In this document: positions 11,412 through 24,360 of the stretch, in pieces | Layout of the letters: every line of letters starts with the position of its first letter | Numbering within the stretch: the stretch's first letter is position 1 | Source: Vermamoeba vermiformis | Taxonomy: Eukaryota; Tubulinea; Echinamoebida | Direction of reading: 5' to 3' | DNA: 64,000 nt | Assembly (NCBI GenBank): GCA_045837725.1 | Contig: JBEWZL010000267.1 | Span: forward strand, 124,001 to 188,000 | Position numbers and translations under genes: made by a program | The notes under the pieces: generated by a model | The model's database searches: none | What the model was told of the DNA's origin: nothing | The model's input: only the letters and a program-made list of their open reading frames with translations

Positions 11412-14400
11412 ATGTTACAAAGCGTAAAAAGAAAATTCAGCGATGCATTTGACGGGGTATATTCTGCCTTTGAGAAAGTTCGCTTAAAGAAGCCAAAGAT
11501 TGAAACAGACGATCCGATCTTCACTTTAAAGTCCGGTAATAATTATTTTGATATTTTTATAAATATTACTAGTAATTTTATCACCGTAGATAGCCATTCT
11601 GAACCGCAATTTTCATTTTTATTTCGGATTTAATATTATTTTTAAATTAGAAATCGCTCTATGGAAAGAATTACAGCAAATAGTCGAGAATGTCTTGATA
11701 TCGAACGTTAAAATAGTGGATTTAAAACAACGGGAAAAGGAACTAGCCGATACGCAAAGAAATTTATTTGGCGGATGCCTGAAGCACCCGTTTATTTTCA
11801 ATCCATTAAGCAACAGCGTCGACTTGCGATTTATGGCGCAAACGAATAACTGGACCGTCGATGATCCAGTTTACACTTTCATGGCGAAGCAAGCTCTCGC
11901 ACCGAAGTATCAGTTATACCTGCTACGTGCCGTTTCAGGCGCTGGAAAGACAGGTAAGACACGCCTGTTATTTCAACGCCTTAATATTAACACATTTCTA
12001 GGAACAATTTTGAACGCAGTAGCACGACAGGCGTATCTAATCTACGTACAGTGTGATTCGGCAAGAGGTGGTGTTGGAAGAGATTACGTAGGTAGATTGA
12101 CACTCAGGCGGCATTGTAGTGACTTTGATTAGGTTGATGAATCAGCACAGACTTTTACCCAAGAGCTGGAAAAAGCTCTAAACTTGGTGCAGGAGGAGGA
12201 CAAGAAACAAGACATTGCCTTGTGCCATTGCCAACTCTTTTGGCTCAGTCGAATTTTCATCTTATCCTACCTCAAAAAGAATCACTCTTTCTCACCAGAG
12301 CAGTGGATTTTTTGGTCAAACAATCGTGTAGGCAAAGCTCTGATTCAAAATGTGCAGCTGAATTTCATTAAAATGTTCGTACTTAACATGAAGCAGGAAG
12401 TACTAATGTGTCTTATTATAACAACAGCTTAGAAGATAAGGAATTGGAGTCAATGAAGTCATCCTTGAAATCAATTACACGTGAGGCAACAAGGAAATTT
12501 GGAGCTAAACTTTGGCTTGGAATAGATGAGGCTCAAATATTTCAGACTGTAATGGTTGGCAATAGGTACAAAGCAAGCAAAATAGACTTTAACTAATGCC
12601 ACTTTGGCCTAGATCATTGCTCCAGTTATTAACAATTGAGGCTACTGCAAATGCATCTAATCTGCATATGATTGTTGCTGGAACTCGAATATCATCCTTT
12701 GCAAAGTTGGTGCAGAGTGGAATTAACAGGAAACTGAACATTTTTGACTTGGCTGAGTCAAACACACTGGCCTATCCATATGTGACTAGTGACCAAGCAC
12801 TGATGTTGCTGTCATACCATTTTGACATGCACTCAGTCATGCAAGATGAAAGCCTCATGAAGAAGGCCAGGCACATCCTTCAAGGACGTTTGAGAAATGT
12901 TGTGCGGCTGTTCCAGCTGCTTCAAGATACAATAGAGGAAGATTCTAGCTTAGACTTTCCACAATTATTCTCAGTTGCTATCAACACTCTTGAACGAGAG
13001 ATTGAGGCATACATTAATGAACGACTTCAAGAGTTCTTGCAAAATCCTTTGATTAGAGATAAATGTAAGTCAACAACAACTGAAGCTTTGATTTAACACT
13101 TATTTAGTCCTTCTCCATCTGGTGACCTTGCTGTATGCCAGTACCAATAAGAAGAGTCAAACATGGGACATAGATGTATTCAAGCAGCGATTTGGTTGTG
13201 AGCCAGAAGACTCAGGCTTCTTGTTTTTTGAAAAGCGACAACTTGACATTAGCAAACCTGGTGAGTGTGAAGTAGACTCTACTCTTTGTCACTGATAGAC
13301 TGATATGGAGTTCTAACAAATTACATTATACAGCAAAGCGTCTCTATCAGTATTCAATTCGTGAAGATTATGTTAGGGATATTCTCCTTATGAACCCTGA
13401 TATTCGAAGTTTTAAACTGATGCAAGCCCTAGACCTTCTAACTGACCGTGTCAACAACACTGCGATTACACCACAAGAATTTGGAATGGAATTTGAACGT
13501 CTGATAGGCCATTTAATGGTAATAATATCACTTAAGCACTTCTTAGCTAATTATTGAATTTAGTTGTCAACTGTGAACAACATTGTGGATGCAAAATGTA
13601 AGCCTCGGCCAAGCTGGCTATCTCCACTTGTCTCAGAATGGAAGGTGGTCATGAGTTACACATGCTCCCAGTTGAATGAAGCCTTTGCAGTGCTAAAGGC
13701 TAGCTTCACAACTTACAGCCCCAAAGAGTTATGGAAACATTTGGCTTCCAATAATCCGCTGTGGAACTTCTTCTTTACGGATGACTACTCACTTTACACT
13801 CGCAAAGTACTGTCCGATGCAGCACTAGTCAAGTGCTTGCAGCAAGTAATCAAGTGTGAAGAAAACAAATCAAACAAGTATGGAGAGCTGCTATTTTTCC
13901 TGATACAGCCACGTGACATGTTACTTAATCCATCAACTCTCCTTGGCCCAGACATTGTTGGCTTCATCCGTGGTGGTAAGTAAAGAACTGAACTGAGTGC
14001 AAGTCTTCTGATGTCTTTCCTCAGGTTTTAACTCGGAAGTTTGCCTTTTCACTGCCTCAGTCTCCATTTATGAAAGCAAGAATGACCAAAAATATCAAAA
14101 AAATCAGCACAAGTTATCTCCCAACAATTTCTACTACAGTGAAAGAAAGAGAGGATACTACACAATTGCCAACATTTTAAAACCACTCAAACTCTCTTCA
14201 CTGCCAAGACTGAGCATCAACATTACTGTACCAAGTCCTGCAAGCCCTGAGAAGAAAAGTGATGGCAGAGTAGTGGAACTATCGATTGGAGAAGATGATC
14301 TTGAATGCCTTGACCCCAACTTTGCAGAAACAATCACCTTGTTGAAGGAACAACTTGCCAACAAGAGAGATTTCTGGGTTGAGGCAAAGCAATATGCAAT

Positions 14401-14464
14401 GTCACAGGACATTGATTTTGAGTCTGACACATTGCCCAACCCACCAAACACAGAAAACTGTTAA
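11412..14464 (+). CDS. CR-type P-loop gene with helical and nuclease-like C-terminal parts
   Basis: A multi-exon gene of about nine or ten segments separated by short introns. The basic N-terminus (VKRKFSDAFDGVYSAFEK) suggests nuclear targeting. A P-loop NTPase follows: Walker A in SGAGKTGKT near 11935-11955, Walker B-like LGIDEAQIF near 12510-12540, and a sensor-like stretch MIVAGTRISS near 12670-12690. A winged-helix-like and helical section comes next. The last exons (GPDIVGFIRGG near 13950 onward) resemble the restriction-endonuclease-fold ends of CR/Crinkler proteins. I treat it as a member of that effector-like family that looks whole or nearly so; not every junction could be confirmed. 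GATC is almost absent here, unlike neighbours. Confidence 0.6.
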
Positions 14465-14499
14465 ATAGTGGCACCACTTTTCTTGGCAGTTAATAAATT

Positions 14500-15884
14500 T
14501 TATTTAGAACAACTTTCTGTACAATTACAGCATGTGTAAATAGTTGGTGGTGAATCAAATGGAATTGGTGTCATCCAATGCCCAGTGTCAAAGGCATCTT
14601 GAACACTCTTATGCATCAGATTGATATAATTCTGTTAACAAATTAGATTGTATTGATGTGTTATGACGGCATTACCTTAATGATTGCAAACATTTGCATG
14701 ATGCTAGTTGTGTCAGTTTTCAAATCTAGACCTTTGAACGTGCAGTAACATTTTTGACCATTATGATAAAAATATATGCTAATGTTAACGACACTACCAG
14801 TATAATATATACCAAATGTCAAAGGTAAGTGGACATGAGCTTTGCAGTAATCCGATGGCAGACTCAGTTTATCAATGACCTTTTCTTGCTGCTCCCAGGC
14901 TAGTGCTTGAATTATAGGCATTTTCCACCTACAAAATATGAACGTAAGAAATCTACACTAAAACGTGCTTGTTGGATCCAAAACGCTCCAATGACTTACC
15001 AATCTCCTTCCTTGCAGCTTTCTAAAATCGATGCTGGCTTACTTTGAATGAGTAAAAAAGGCCAGCAACCCAGATGCTTAATCCAGGGGGTAAAATATTG
15101 CGATTGAATGCCGAATCCGAATATTCGATCCACTTCGATCCCACATCCAATTTGTGCCGAACTAAAAAACGTTAATTACGAGTCTTATTATAATAATAAT
15201 TGCAAAAGTTCACTATAAAAATTCACTTACCCAACTGACGACGCCTCCCAAGTTTGAAATCGGCGAAAAAATTCTGACAATTTGTTATGGCAGCGTGCAA
15301 TCCACTCTGCTTCGTTATTTGACGGAATTTTGCTTAAATCTGACAAAAAATCAGGCCCGGTGATGTAGGCACTATTTTCTAGTAATTTGAAGTCCAGCAA
15401 GCTTTTCTGTTAAAAACGAATCCGCTTAGTTATTTAAGTTATCGAACAATTAAGAACATATTAGTTAGTACCTCGTCTTGCGTTAAAGATGTTGTTGAGT
15501 CATTACTAGCCGCTGCTAAGTCGTTAAGAAGATCTCCTAAACTTCCAGGGATCGCGAGTCTTGCTGCCCTTTTGCCGTCCAAATTCAGTGCGTAATTTAT
15601 TTCATTATCAAGTACTAAGTCAACATTAAACGAAGAGTTGTCAATGGGCGTGATCCTACGAAGATCAGGAAATTAGTAAAATAAATCAAGTAAGGATATT
15701 TGCGAGGATATTAATTTACAATATATGAATATTATATCTATTATTTAAATTTTCTGCAATTTATTGTTAGCAAGGCAGAAATTCAATTAATAATTTCATA
15801 CGTTTTTGTTCGTTTTCCTCGCGGACGCGACGATATTCCTTCACCAGCGTCCATATTTTGAAGAGGTTGTCGTTGCTCGCTCAT
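14500..15884 (-). CDS. Nuclease-fold-like protein, kinase-less paralogue of the 59.5-62 kb kinase gene
   Basis: Exons 15884-15802, 15655-15472, 15406-15231, 15161-15000, 14928-14676 and 14631-14500 give 329 residues in frame. Exons 3-5 align part by part with the gene at 59551-62053: NEAEWIARCHNKLSEFF versus NEGEWIAECHNKLSQLF, VDRIFGFG versus PDRIFGFD, WPFLLIQSK versus WPFLLIESR, and FGIYYTGSVVNISIY versus FGVYYTGSSVNISVY. The Asp...Gln/Glu-x-Lys/Arg pattern suggests a PD-(D/E)XK-type fold, as inference. It ends where the paralogue continues into a kinase; the tail is Cys-rich (YTCCNCTESC). It converges on the CR-type gene, 35 bp stop to stop. Confidence 0.75.
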
Positions 15885-15937
15885 AGAGTAGACCTTTTGA
15901 TCGATTAAATTCGACTTGAGCAAATTATCTTCAAAAA

Positions 15938-15948
15938 CGGCGGGAAAA
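15938..15948. promoter_or_regulatory. E2F-like site (CGGCGGGAAAA)
   Basis: Matches TTTTCCCGCC in reverse, 54 bp upstream of the start at 15884. Similar sites precede POLD1, NCAPH2 and the gene at 48510. Function is inferred. Confidence 0.4.
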
Positions 15949-16694
15949 TCTTCGCGCTCCTTGCACCTTCCATTAAGTGACGACCAACGCGGCGCTCAAT
16001 AGCGCCCGAGAGCGAGATCATATACTGCGCAACGTTAATATGTCTCGTACTAAGCCATTAAGTTCATACACCAACGTACCTCGATCTGTTTCGCCGGTCC
16101 AACTCAACGATTTCTTTTTGAACTTTCTGTTACGTTTTGAGCACGATCGTATTTTGGCCCTTCTTTTCGAACCACTTGGGCTGGGCCCTGAGTGAATGCC
16201 ACCGAGACGTTGTGCGAACATGAAGGTTGGAATTGTATTCGCGTGATCCGTTGAGGCAGTCGGATCTCGTGGTAACGACGAGACAAGGCAGGACTATTAG
16301 AAAGTGTAAATACGTGCTTCAAATTGTAACAATAACACGTACCTCGACTTGAAAAGTCGTAGACACCATTCACGATAACGTCCAACTCGATTTTATCGCT
16401 GTCAGCACTCACAGTAGCGGATATGATCTGCTTGTCGAGCACCGATATTTCGCCGCATGTCAGTACCCACGCGTCTGCTTCTAACTTCCTTTCGAAGAAC
16501 GATCATGCCAGACTTGATTCTGTTTCACGTTAGGCATTGAGCCTTACGAAAGCGAGCGCTAAACTATAGTAAGTTGTTCGCGCTTGCGGATATTTTGCCG
16601 AATTCTTTCACGCGCGAAGGCAAGCTCTTCCATCCGTACTAAATTCAGCTGTCAGTTGTGTTCTTGCTAGTAGTAGTGACGATTAAATTATTAC
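15949..16694. other. Unresolved stretch with coding-like minus-strand segments
   Basis: The minus strand around 16345-16440 reads open as SVLDKQIISATVSADSDKI and ends in a GTACGT donor. A further open piece at about 16600-16648 could extend the MORN-repeat gene. I could not chain them with consistent phase. A plus-strand open frame at 15977-16195 has no recognisable motif. Confidence 0.3.
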
Positions 16695-17141
16695 CTGATA
16701 CACGCGCTACGTTCGCCTTAATGTTCGTTGTGTTATAACCGTAAACGTATGTGGATCCGGATCTACCTTCGCAGTGGCGGTATTAATCGTGCCTAAAACT
16801 ATTTGTTCGTGTTACGCTGCAGCGTATTCATTGACAGGCAGCACAATCGTTCCGAAGGCAAATCGCTGGACGCGTGTTAGCCACTGACTTCTATACCTTC
16901 GTGCGATACGTACCCGTTGCAATTGCCTTCGAATACCGTGCCGTCGCTACTGACAACTTTGCCTCGATCGTGGATCTGTTTCAAAACAACATTTAACGTT
17001 GCGTCTAAATTTGGAACATGTCAGCGTGCCAAAATGGCCACCGATAGCGTTACATCGCGTACTTACCTTTTCGTTCTTCCACGATCCTTTGTGGTAACCG
17101 AAACCGCGTGTGAAGGATCTTTGAAATAGATCCGACCTCAA
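16695..17141 (-). CDS. MORN-repeat protein, partly resolved
   Basis: Four segments chain in frame on the minus strand: 17141-17067, 16975-16910, 16865-16816 and 16762-16695. They read as MORN-like repeats: GFGYHKGSWKNEK, then GKVVSSDGTVFEGN, then FAFGTIVLPVNEY, then STYVYGYN, each Gly/Tyr-rich with the usual spacing of about 23 residues. MORN repeats commonly bind membranes or scaffold proteins. Further open segments upstream (about 17250-17660) and downstream (about 16340-16650) probably belong to the same gene, but their junctions fail in phase, so neither start nor stop is fixed. It may be damaged. Confidence 0.45.
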
Positions 17142-17801
17142 CTGAAACATAAAATTAAATTAATTATTGCCAGATTGATTCAAAATAAACTAACGAAAAA
17201 TACGGCTGTAGTAAAGCTACTGACCTGAGAGCTTTTTCAATGTGAGATCTTAGAACAACGATTCTTCCTTCAGGCACGCGCGCAATTCGAATGCTTTATT
17301 TAGAGCTAGAATGAGATGTCCTACTCCGATAATAATCCTCGAGGTCTTCTGTTCAATTTTCTCAGCCAGATCTAAAATAAAAATTGAATAATTCGTTTTT
17401 TAATTCTGTTGGCAACCCTAAAAAATCAAACCAATTTATCGTGTATTATTTGTGCTATTTATAATAATTATCGTTTATTTACCTGATCGGCTGGTGCGAG
17501 ATGAGAAAAACGGTTCTCGTTGAGCTTGAAAGATCGGTGATCACTTTCAAAGCAACGTCAAAGCTGGCTTTATTATAAATGCCATTATTAGCGCTTTGGA
17601 GACGTTCTTTGGTGCGGTCTAACGGCCGTTCTTGTTGAATGATTTTGTTCGAACGATTTTTTCGTTTCTGTTGGTATCCTAACCTTTGTTACGAACACAA
17701 ATGCTAGTTCATTAATATTTATGACACATTCAAACGTTTTGTATCTATAAGGGGCTTACAAACCGCCTAGAATTGCACAAGGAACTTCAGATCCGAAATC
17801 G
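17142..17801. other. Upstream stretch with coding-like minus-strand segments
   Basis: The minus strand at about 17487-17660 (KASFDVALKVITDLSSS) and 17250-17370 (RIIIGVGHLILALNKAF) is open and amino-acid-like, probably 5' exons of the MORN gene or its remains. The plus strand holds the 5' flank of the gene starting at 17802. Confidence 0.3.
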
Positions 17802-19491
17802 ATGGCAGATCTGGGTAAGTAACGGACCAAAATTATTACCAACCGTCAAATTGTCACATAAATATTATTACAATAATATCTAAAGTAATTTTGTCTCTTC
17901 GCTTTTGAACCTGACACGTTGCATTCAGTTCCAAGCATTAAGTTCGCCCGAACACGTAAGGTTTAATATTAAACGAATAATTAAAATACATATTATCTAA
18001 ATTATATCGACGATAGATGAAGACTTTGAGAAGTTCAGTTGGGATGAGGTCGTAGATTGGCTTGGATGGTGTTTCACGATGCCAAAAGACATACTCGTAA
18101 GTAAAATATGATAAAAATCAATATTTGCGTTATTTTTAAAGCCGGTATTAGTTGAAAGTATTCGAAAAAGTCGTAGTTGCTGCCGAACGAGACGCACTCT
18201 CTCCCAAAGAAACTTTTTTCGCCGCCGTCAAGCACAACAAATTAAACGAATATTTCTCAAACACTTGGAGCGATAAAATTACGACAGTTTTAAATACGTT
18301 GAGGGGTAAGTAATAAGCAACGATACTCGATATTTGCAGGTACTGATCTCTTACAGTGCTAACCATCAACGATCCAATTACGTGGCGTGTGCTTCATACT
18401 ACAACTAATGAGTACAATCAACTTTGCAAACACTACAGTACGTATTAATTTCCGTTGCATGACTTCCAAACACAAATTTAGATTCTAGACTACAGAGAAA
18501 TATGGTGTTTCAACTTGAACACTTCATCCAATACTTTGGAGATCTAGATCTTGGCAGTCCCCCAACATTAGAAGAATTTACCAAAGAAGGACCATCTTAC
18601 ACCTCGTTTGCACCAAACATTCAATTCGATCTTCGCTCTCTTGGTGGAGATCTTGGTAATCCTAACAAGCAAAGCTCAATTGTCGATAGTATCATGGACT
18701 ACTTGCAAAAAGGACACAATGGCCAAGTTCATCTGTTGGTTGGTGAGTCTGGAATTGGCAAGACAAAGGCACTATTTGACTTGGCACGTGAAGAATTTGC
18801 CATCTATTTGGACTTCTTGCTGGCCAAAGATGCAGTTCATTTTCTAAAACAACTTGAACTGTTACTTGAACAACATAATGAGGCAACCTATTACTCAGAA
18901 TTTTTGCCAAAGTTCCAGAGTCTTGTTTTGCAGTTGATTGGAGCAAGAATTGTTGGGCTAATATCCACCATGTTAAAACACCCAGAGTTAACTTGTGAAC
19001 AATGGCTATTACGGCAACTCCATGCAGGAGCTGAATTCATTCCAATTCAAGCAATGTGCAAGGCTTACTATGGTGACAAAGATTTGATTGCGTTAAGTAG
19101 CTTATGGAAGAGCATCAGTAATAACAAGAGGATCATAATCCTTTGTGATGAAGCACAGCTACTGACTGTCATAGGCAAAGGGAAATTCAAACCCTTTGTT
19201 GTCAGTGAGAAGACTGGATTTACACAGAGTGCATACAATTCATTTGTTTATACTGCAATAGAGTTTGGTGCAGTTTGTGTTGCAGGCACCTCACCTACAC
19301 TGCTAGAAATAGAGATGGATACAGTCTCTGGCATTCAAAAACCTGACAAAGATTTGCCTATTCTCATTGAGAAGCACTCCAATTTTTCATACCCAAAAAA
19401 GAGGAAGATTGACAATGTGGAGCTTGTCACAGATGATGCTGAGCAACACACTTCTCATCTTCATCTGACCAAGAAACCCAAGAGCAAGTGA
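17802..19491 (+). CDS. CR-type P-loop gene, short form
   Basis: Exons 17802-17814, 17929-17955, 18017-18096, 18152-18305, 18357-18437 and 18482-19491 chain to 454 residues, so this copy looks whole. The N-terminal 150 residues include a Trp-rich helix (WDEVVDWLGWCF) and a basic helical part. The large last exon holds a P-loop NTPase: Walker A in VGESGIGKTK, Walker B IIILCDEAQLL, and sensor-like CVAGTSPTLLE. A basic KKRKIDN near the end could be a nuclear localisation signal. It ends shortly after the NTPase and lacks the nuclease-like tail of related genes here. Family assignment (CR/Crinkler-like) is inference from architecture. Confidence 0.65.
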
Positions 19492-19611
19492 TTGTAATAA
19501 TTTACTCTAATAAATGTGCTTGTTCGAGAATGTGCTGTCATTATTTAAATTCAAACTTGGTTAATACAGTTAACTGACCAAGTTTATCCTCCTCTGCAAT
19601 AAATTTATCAA

Positions 19612-21442
19612 TTATATTTGGGTGCTTTTGAAGTGGATGTTCAATTCTGGATGGTGTTTGCTCAAATACTTGACGTCTTCATGCGTGTGCTCATCCATTG
19701 GACAACCATTCCAAACAGCATAACACAACATTGGAATGTTAACATTAATTTTGACAGCATGATATGAATTCATATTTCTGTATTGAAGATTTGCAAACAA
19801 GTGTGTCCAGAACTCTTTTGTCCAAGAACCTAATCCTAGTTCATTAATATTGTTGACACTTCAAAATGACACTTTGACAACTTACATCCATGCTCTTTAG
19901 CATACTTTAAGCACATTAAGCTGCCAGCCTTATCACATACAAGTGAAGTCCATGGACCTGAAAAGTAATTATTTGGAGTTAGTGACAGCCAACTAGTTGA
20001 GCTGAACTTACATCCAATCTTGTATAAATAGACTAGTGCCTCAAATCGTCCACTTTGCGAAGCAGTTTGAAGATGTTGTGCAGTCCATTGAGCTCCATTT
20101 TCAGTCAAAAACTCCAACACTTTGACAGATCCATATTTTGCAGCAAAAGCCATTGAGTTATTGGCATTGAGTTTAAATTTCTCAAATAGGAGTCTTATCA
20201 TCAAGTTGTCGTTCTTAGTGTCATTTGCACTATAATAAATAGCTCTTTGAAAACATTTTTCTCCTTGTTGTTGATCCAACGGCCATTTTTCAAGTGCAAA
20301 TTTGAGTGTGTCAAGATCGTTGTTTCCTATAATCTGAACAAAAGGGCTCTCGCTCTCATTGTAGATATTTGGCGCTGTTCCAATATGCATTGTTGCTGGA
20401 TTCCAACCTTTGGTATTGCTATCAAATGGCAGTTGCATGAGCAGTTGATACATTTCTTTTGACGCACTCATTGCTTGCTTTTCCATGATAGCATTAACCT
20501 TGGTGATATATCCAGTCTTTATGAAGTATTTGATGACTTCTATGTTGTTCCTTTTGATTGCATTAATGACACAATCATCAATGTCACAGCCGGTGTTCTC
20601 GGTGATGAATTCAAGGCATTCGACTGTTTTAACGTATTGAAATTTCGCAGGTTTTGGTGCTCCGTGTTCAAAGCCGAGCTTAAGCATTTGCAAATTTCCC
20701 TCAGCTGCAGCGTCTTCCAGGAATGTAGCTTTTTTTGGCCACGGATATTTTTGCAACACAAAATACTGCCAACATTTCATACTTGGTGTATAGCTGATGT
20801 ACTTTCGGCCAAATCCAAGGTCTATTAATAGCTTCATGCAGTCGTAATGACCGTGTCTCGCTGCGATGTCGGATGATGGCCAAAAATAACTTGGAGCGGC
20901 TTGGATTTCCGACAGTGAACTGCATAAGTACTTCAACATCGCATAACTGCATTGATGTTCTGCGCACCTGGCCGCAAGTCGTGCTTTGTTGCATTCAACG
21001 CCTTGTTTTTCACATAATTTCAGCATGTTGATGTGATTTTGTGTTTTTCCAACAGATGCCACAAGTTCTGCGAGCTCTTTGAAGTCTATATCAAATCCGA
21101 TCGACATTAGGTATTCCAGGCACGATGTATATCCATTGAGCGCAAAGTGTTCCACGAACTTCGCTTGATTTAACGCAAAAGTCGGGCTGAAAGGTTTGAT
21201 CTCTTTCATTAACTGCCTAATCTCTTTACAACACGATCGAAATAATATAATATCGTAGATATGCAAGTGCTGAAATACTTCTAGCCACACTTCAGGAGGC
21301 AGTTGCTCGGCAATAATATTTTTCTGGTTTTTTTCAAGATGTGTCAAAATTAATCACCGTAATTACGGATAAATCCACTTACTACGCTCGTAATATTATT
21401 TTTAGCAGATACGGATGATTTAGCAATGTATTTGTTTGACAT
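19612..21442 (-). CDS. F-box and ankyrin-like repeat protein
   Basis: Exons 21442-21383, 21323-20012, 19957-19886 and 19829-19612 give 553 residues in frame. The F-box lies at about 25-65 (EQLPPEVWLEVFQHL). The rest is ankyrin-like repeats with the motif Cys-x-x-x-leu followed by GC-P/S-W, e.g. YLYKIGCPW and YAKEHGCSW, formed across exon joins. Such Cys/Trp ankyrin repeats with an F-box are common in amoebae and in giant viruses of amoebae. Probable role: substrate adaptor for an SCF ubiquitin ligase. It starts 85 bp from the divergent TyrRS gene, implying a shared promoter region. The start ATG lies in a 60 bp first exon. Confidence 0.8.
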
Positions 21443-21527
21443 TGTCGTGCTAAGTGGTGTTCATCTGGCTTGTCAGAAAATTTATCTCGTCCCAAAACTC
21501 CGTCATTTATTTGTCCCTCTCGTCAAA

Positions 21528-23260
<1,733 letters not shown>

Positions 23261-23345
23261 TGTAAATAAACAATAAATATGTATTTAATATTAAAACTAA
23301 AAATTGTGTAGTTTTTAACAATTTGATTTTATTGGCGACAAGATC

Positions 23346-24125
23346 TTAACGACCCTTCATGTTGGGCTTGTTACCACCCTTGTTTTGCTTAACATTACCA
23401 GCGCCCTTTTGAGCAGCACCACCCTTGTTGGCTTCCTTGCGAGCAGCCTTCTTGGCGTCACGTCTGGCCTTAAGCTCCTTCAAGGCAGCTTCTTGCTCCT
23501 TCTTTCGTTCTTCGGGCTTTTGGGCTCTTCGCTTTTGGATCAAAGCGATGGGGGCACCAGTAACACCACGCTCCTTGGCGATGTGAACACGTCTGGCTCT
23601 CTTTCTGACGGTGGTTTCAGTCAATCCCTTCTTGTGCATCTTTCTGAAAGTGGTGGTCCAAGTGAACTTGGCAGGCTTCTTCTTCAAGTGGAAGTATCTG
23701 CGAGTCTTGGAGTTCAAGAAGAAAAAGAGCTGCACGTAAATAATAAATTAATAATTGTGATAACAGATTTGAAAATTATTATTTTAATAATCGACGCTGC
23801 TGTTGTTATAATCCTCCTCGTTCCATCATATTTTCGTTTGCACGCTGTTATTAATTAATTATTAATTGATTATTACCTTAGCATCACCACGAACAAAGCG
23901 GGAGCCACGACCGGGGGCGATCTTGTAGCCGGAGAAGCTGCAAACTTCGGTTCTATACGAATAGAATATAAATATTGGTACTAATAATTATTATAATTAT
24001 TATTAAATTATTGGTGATTATTGTGGACGTCAGTGATATTGTTTTTGATCGTTGAATCTCGCTCGAGCGCATTATGCCCATTTGACAACGAATCCAATCA
24101 ACATATTTGATTCTACATACTTCAT
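23346..24125 (-). CDS. RPL24: Large ribosomal subunit protein eL24
   Basis: Exons 24125-24121, 23952-23877 and 23729-23346 give 154 residues. The first coding exon is only five bases (ATGAA), and the join gives MKTEVCSFSGYKIAPGRG, the conserved zinc-ribbon-like start of eL24. The middle keeps FFFLNSKTRRYF and FTWTTTFRKMHKKG, and the tail is the usual Lys/Ala-rich extension. A component of the cytosolic 60S subunit. It is paralogous to RLP24 at 28785-29621, on the other side of POLD1. Tiny first exons are frequent in ribosomal protein genes. Confidence 0.93.
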
Positions 24126-24276
24126 TTTTACAAAGGAGCTGTGTAGGATCGACTAGCGTACAGGAATACAAGCAAAAAGTGATAAGATTGGAAAGAACGA
24201 AACTTGGTTCCGAAGAATTTTTTGGCCGACTTTTTTTTGGCTTGAAATTTTGACCGCAACTTTTTTTGGCCATCTA

Positions 24277-24289
24277 ATTTTTCCCGCGC
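24277..24289. promoter_or_regulatory. E2F-like site upstream of POLD1
   Basis: TTTTTCCCGCGCT lies 72-84 bp upstream of the POLD1 ATG. In animals and plants, replication genes are E2F targets and carry TTTSSCGC, which this matches. Function inferred from position and similar sites in the window. Confidence 0.5.
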
Positions 24290-24360
24290 TGGAAACTGCC
24301 AAAAATTTGAACACGCAACGGAACAGTGCATAAAGTTCGATTATAGTGGAGACCAGAGTA

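Noticed and set aside
23385-23858. 157-codon plus-strand frame opposite RPL24
   Set aside because: It mirrors RPL24 exon 3, whose identity is certain; composition is that of an antisense shadow.
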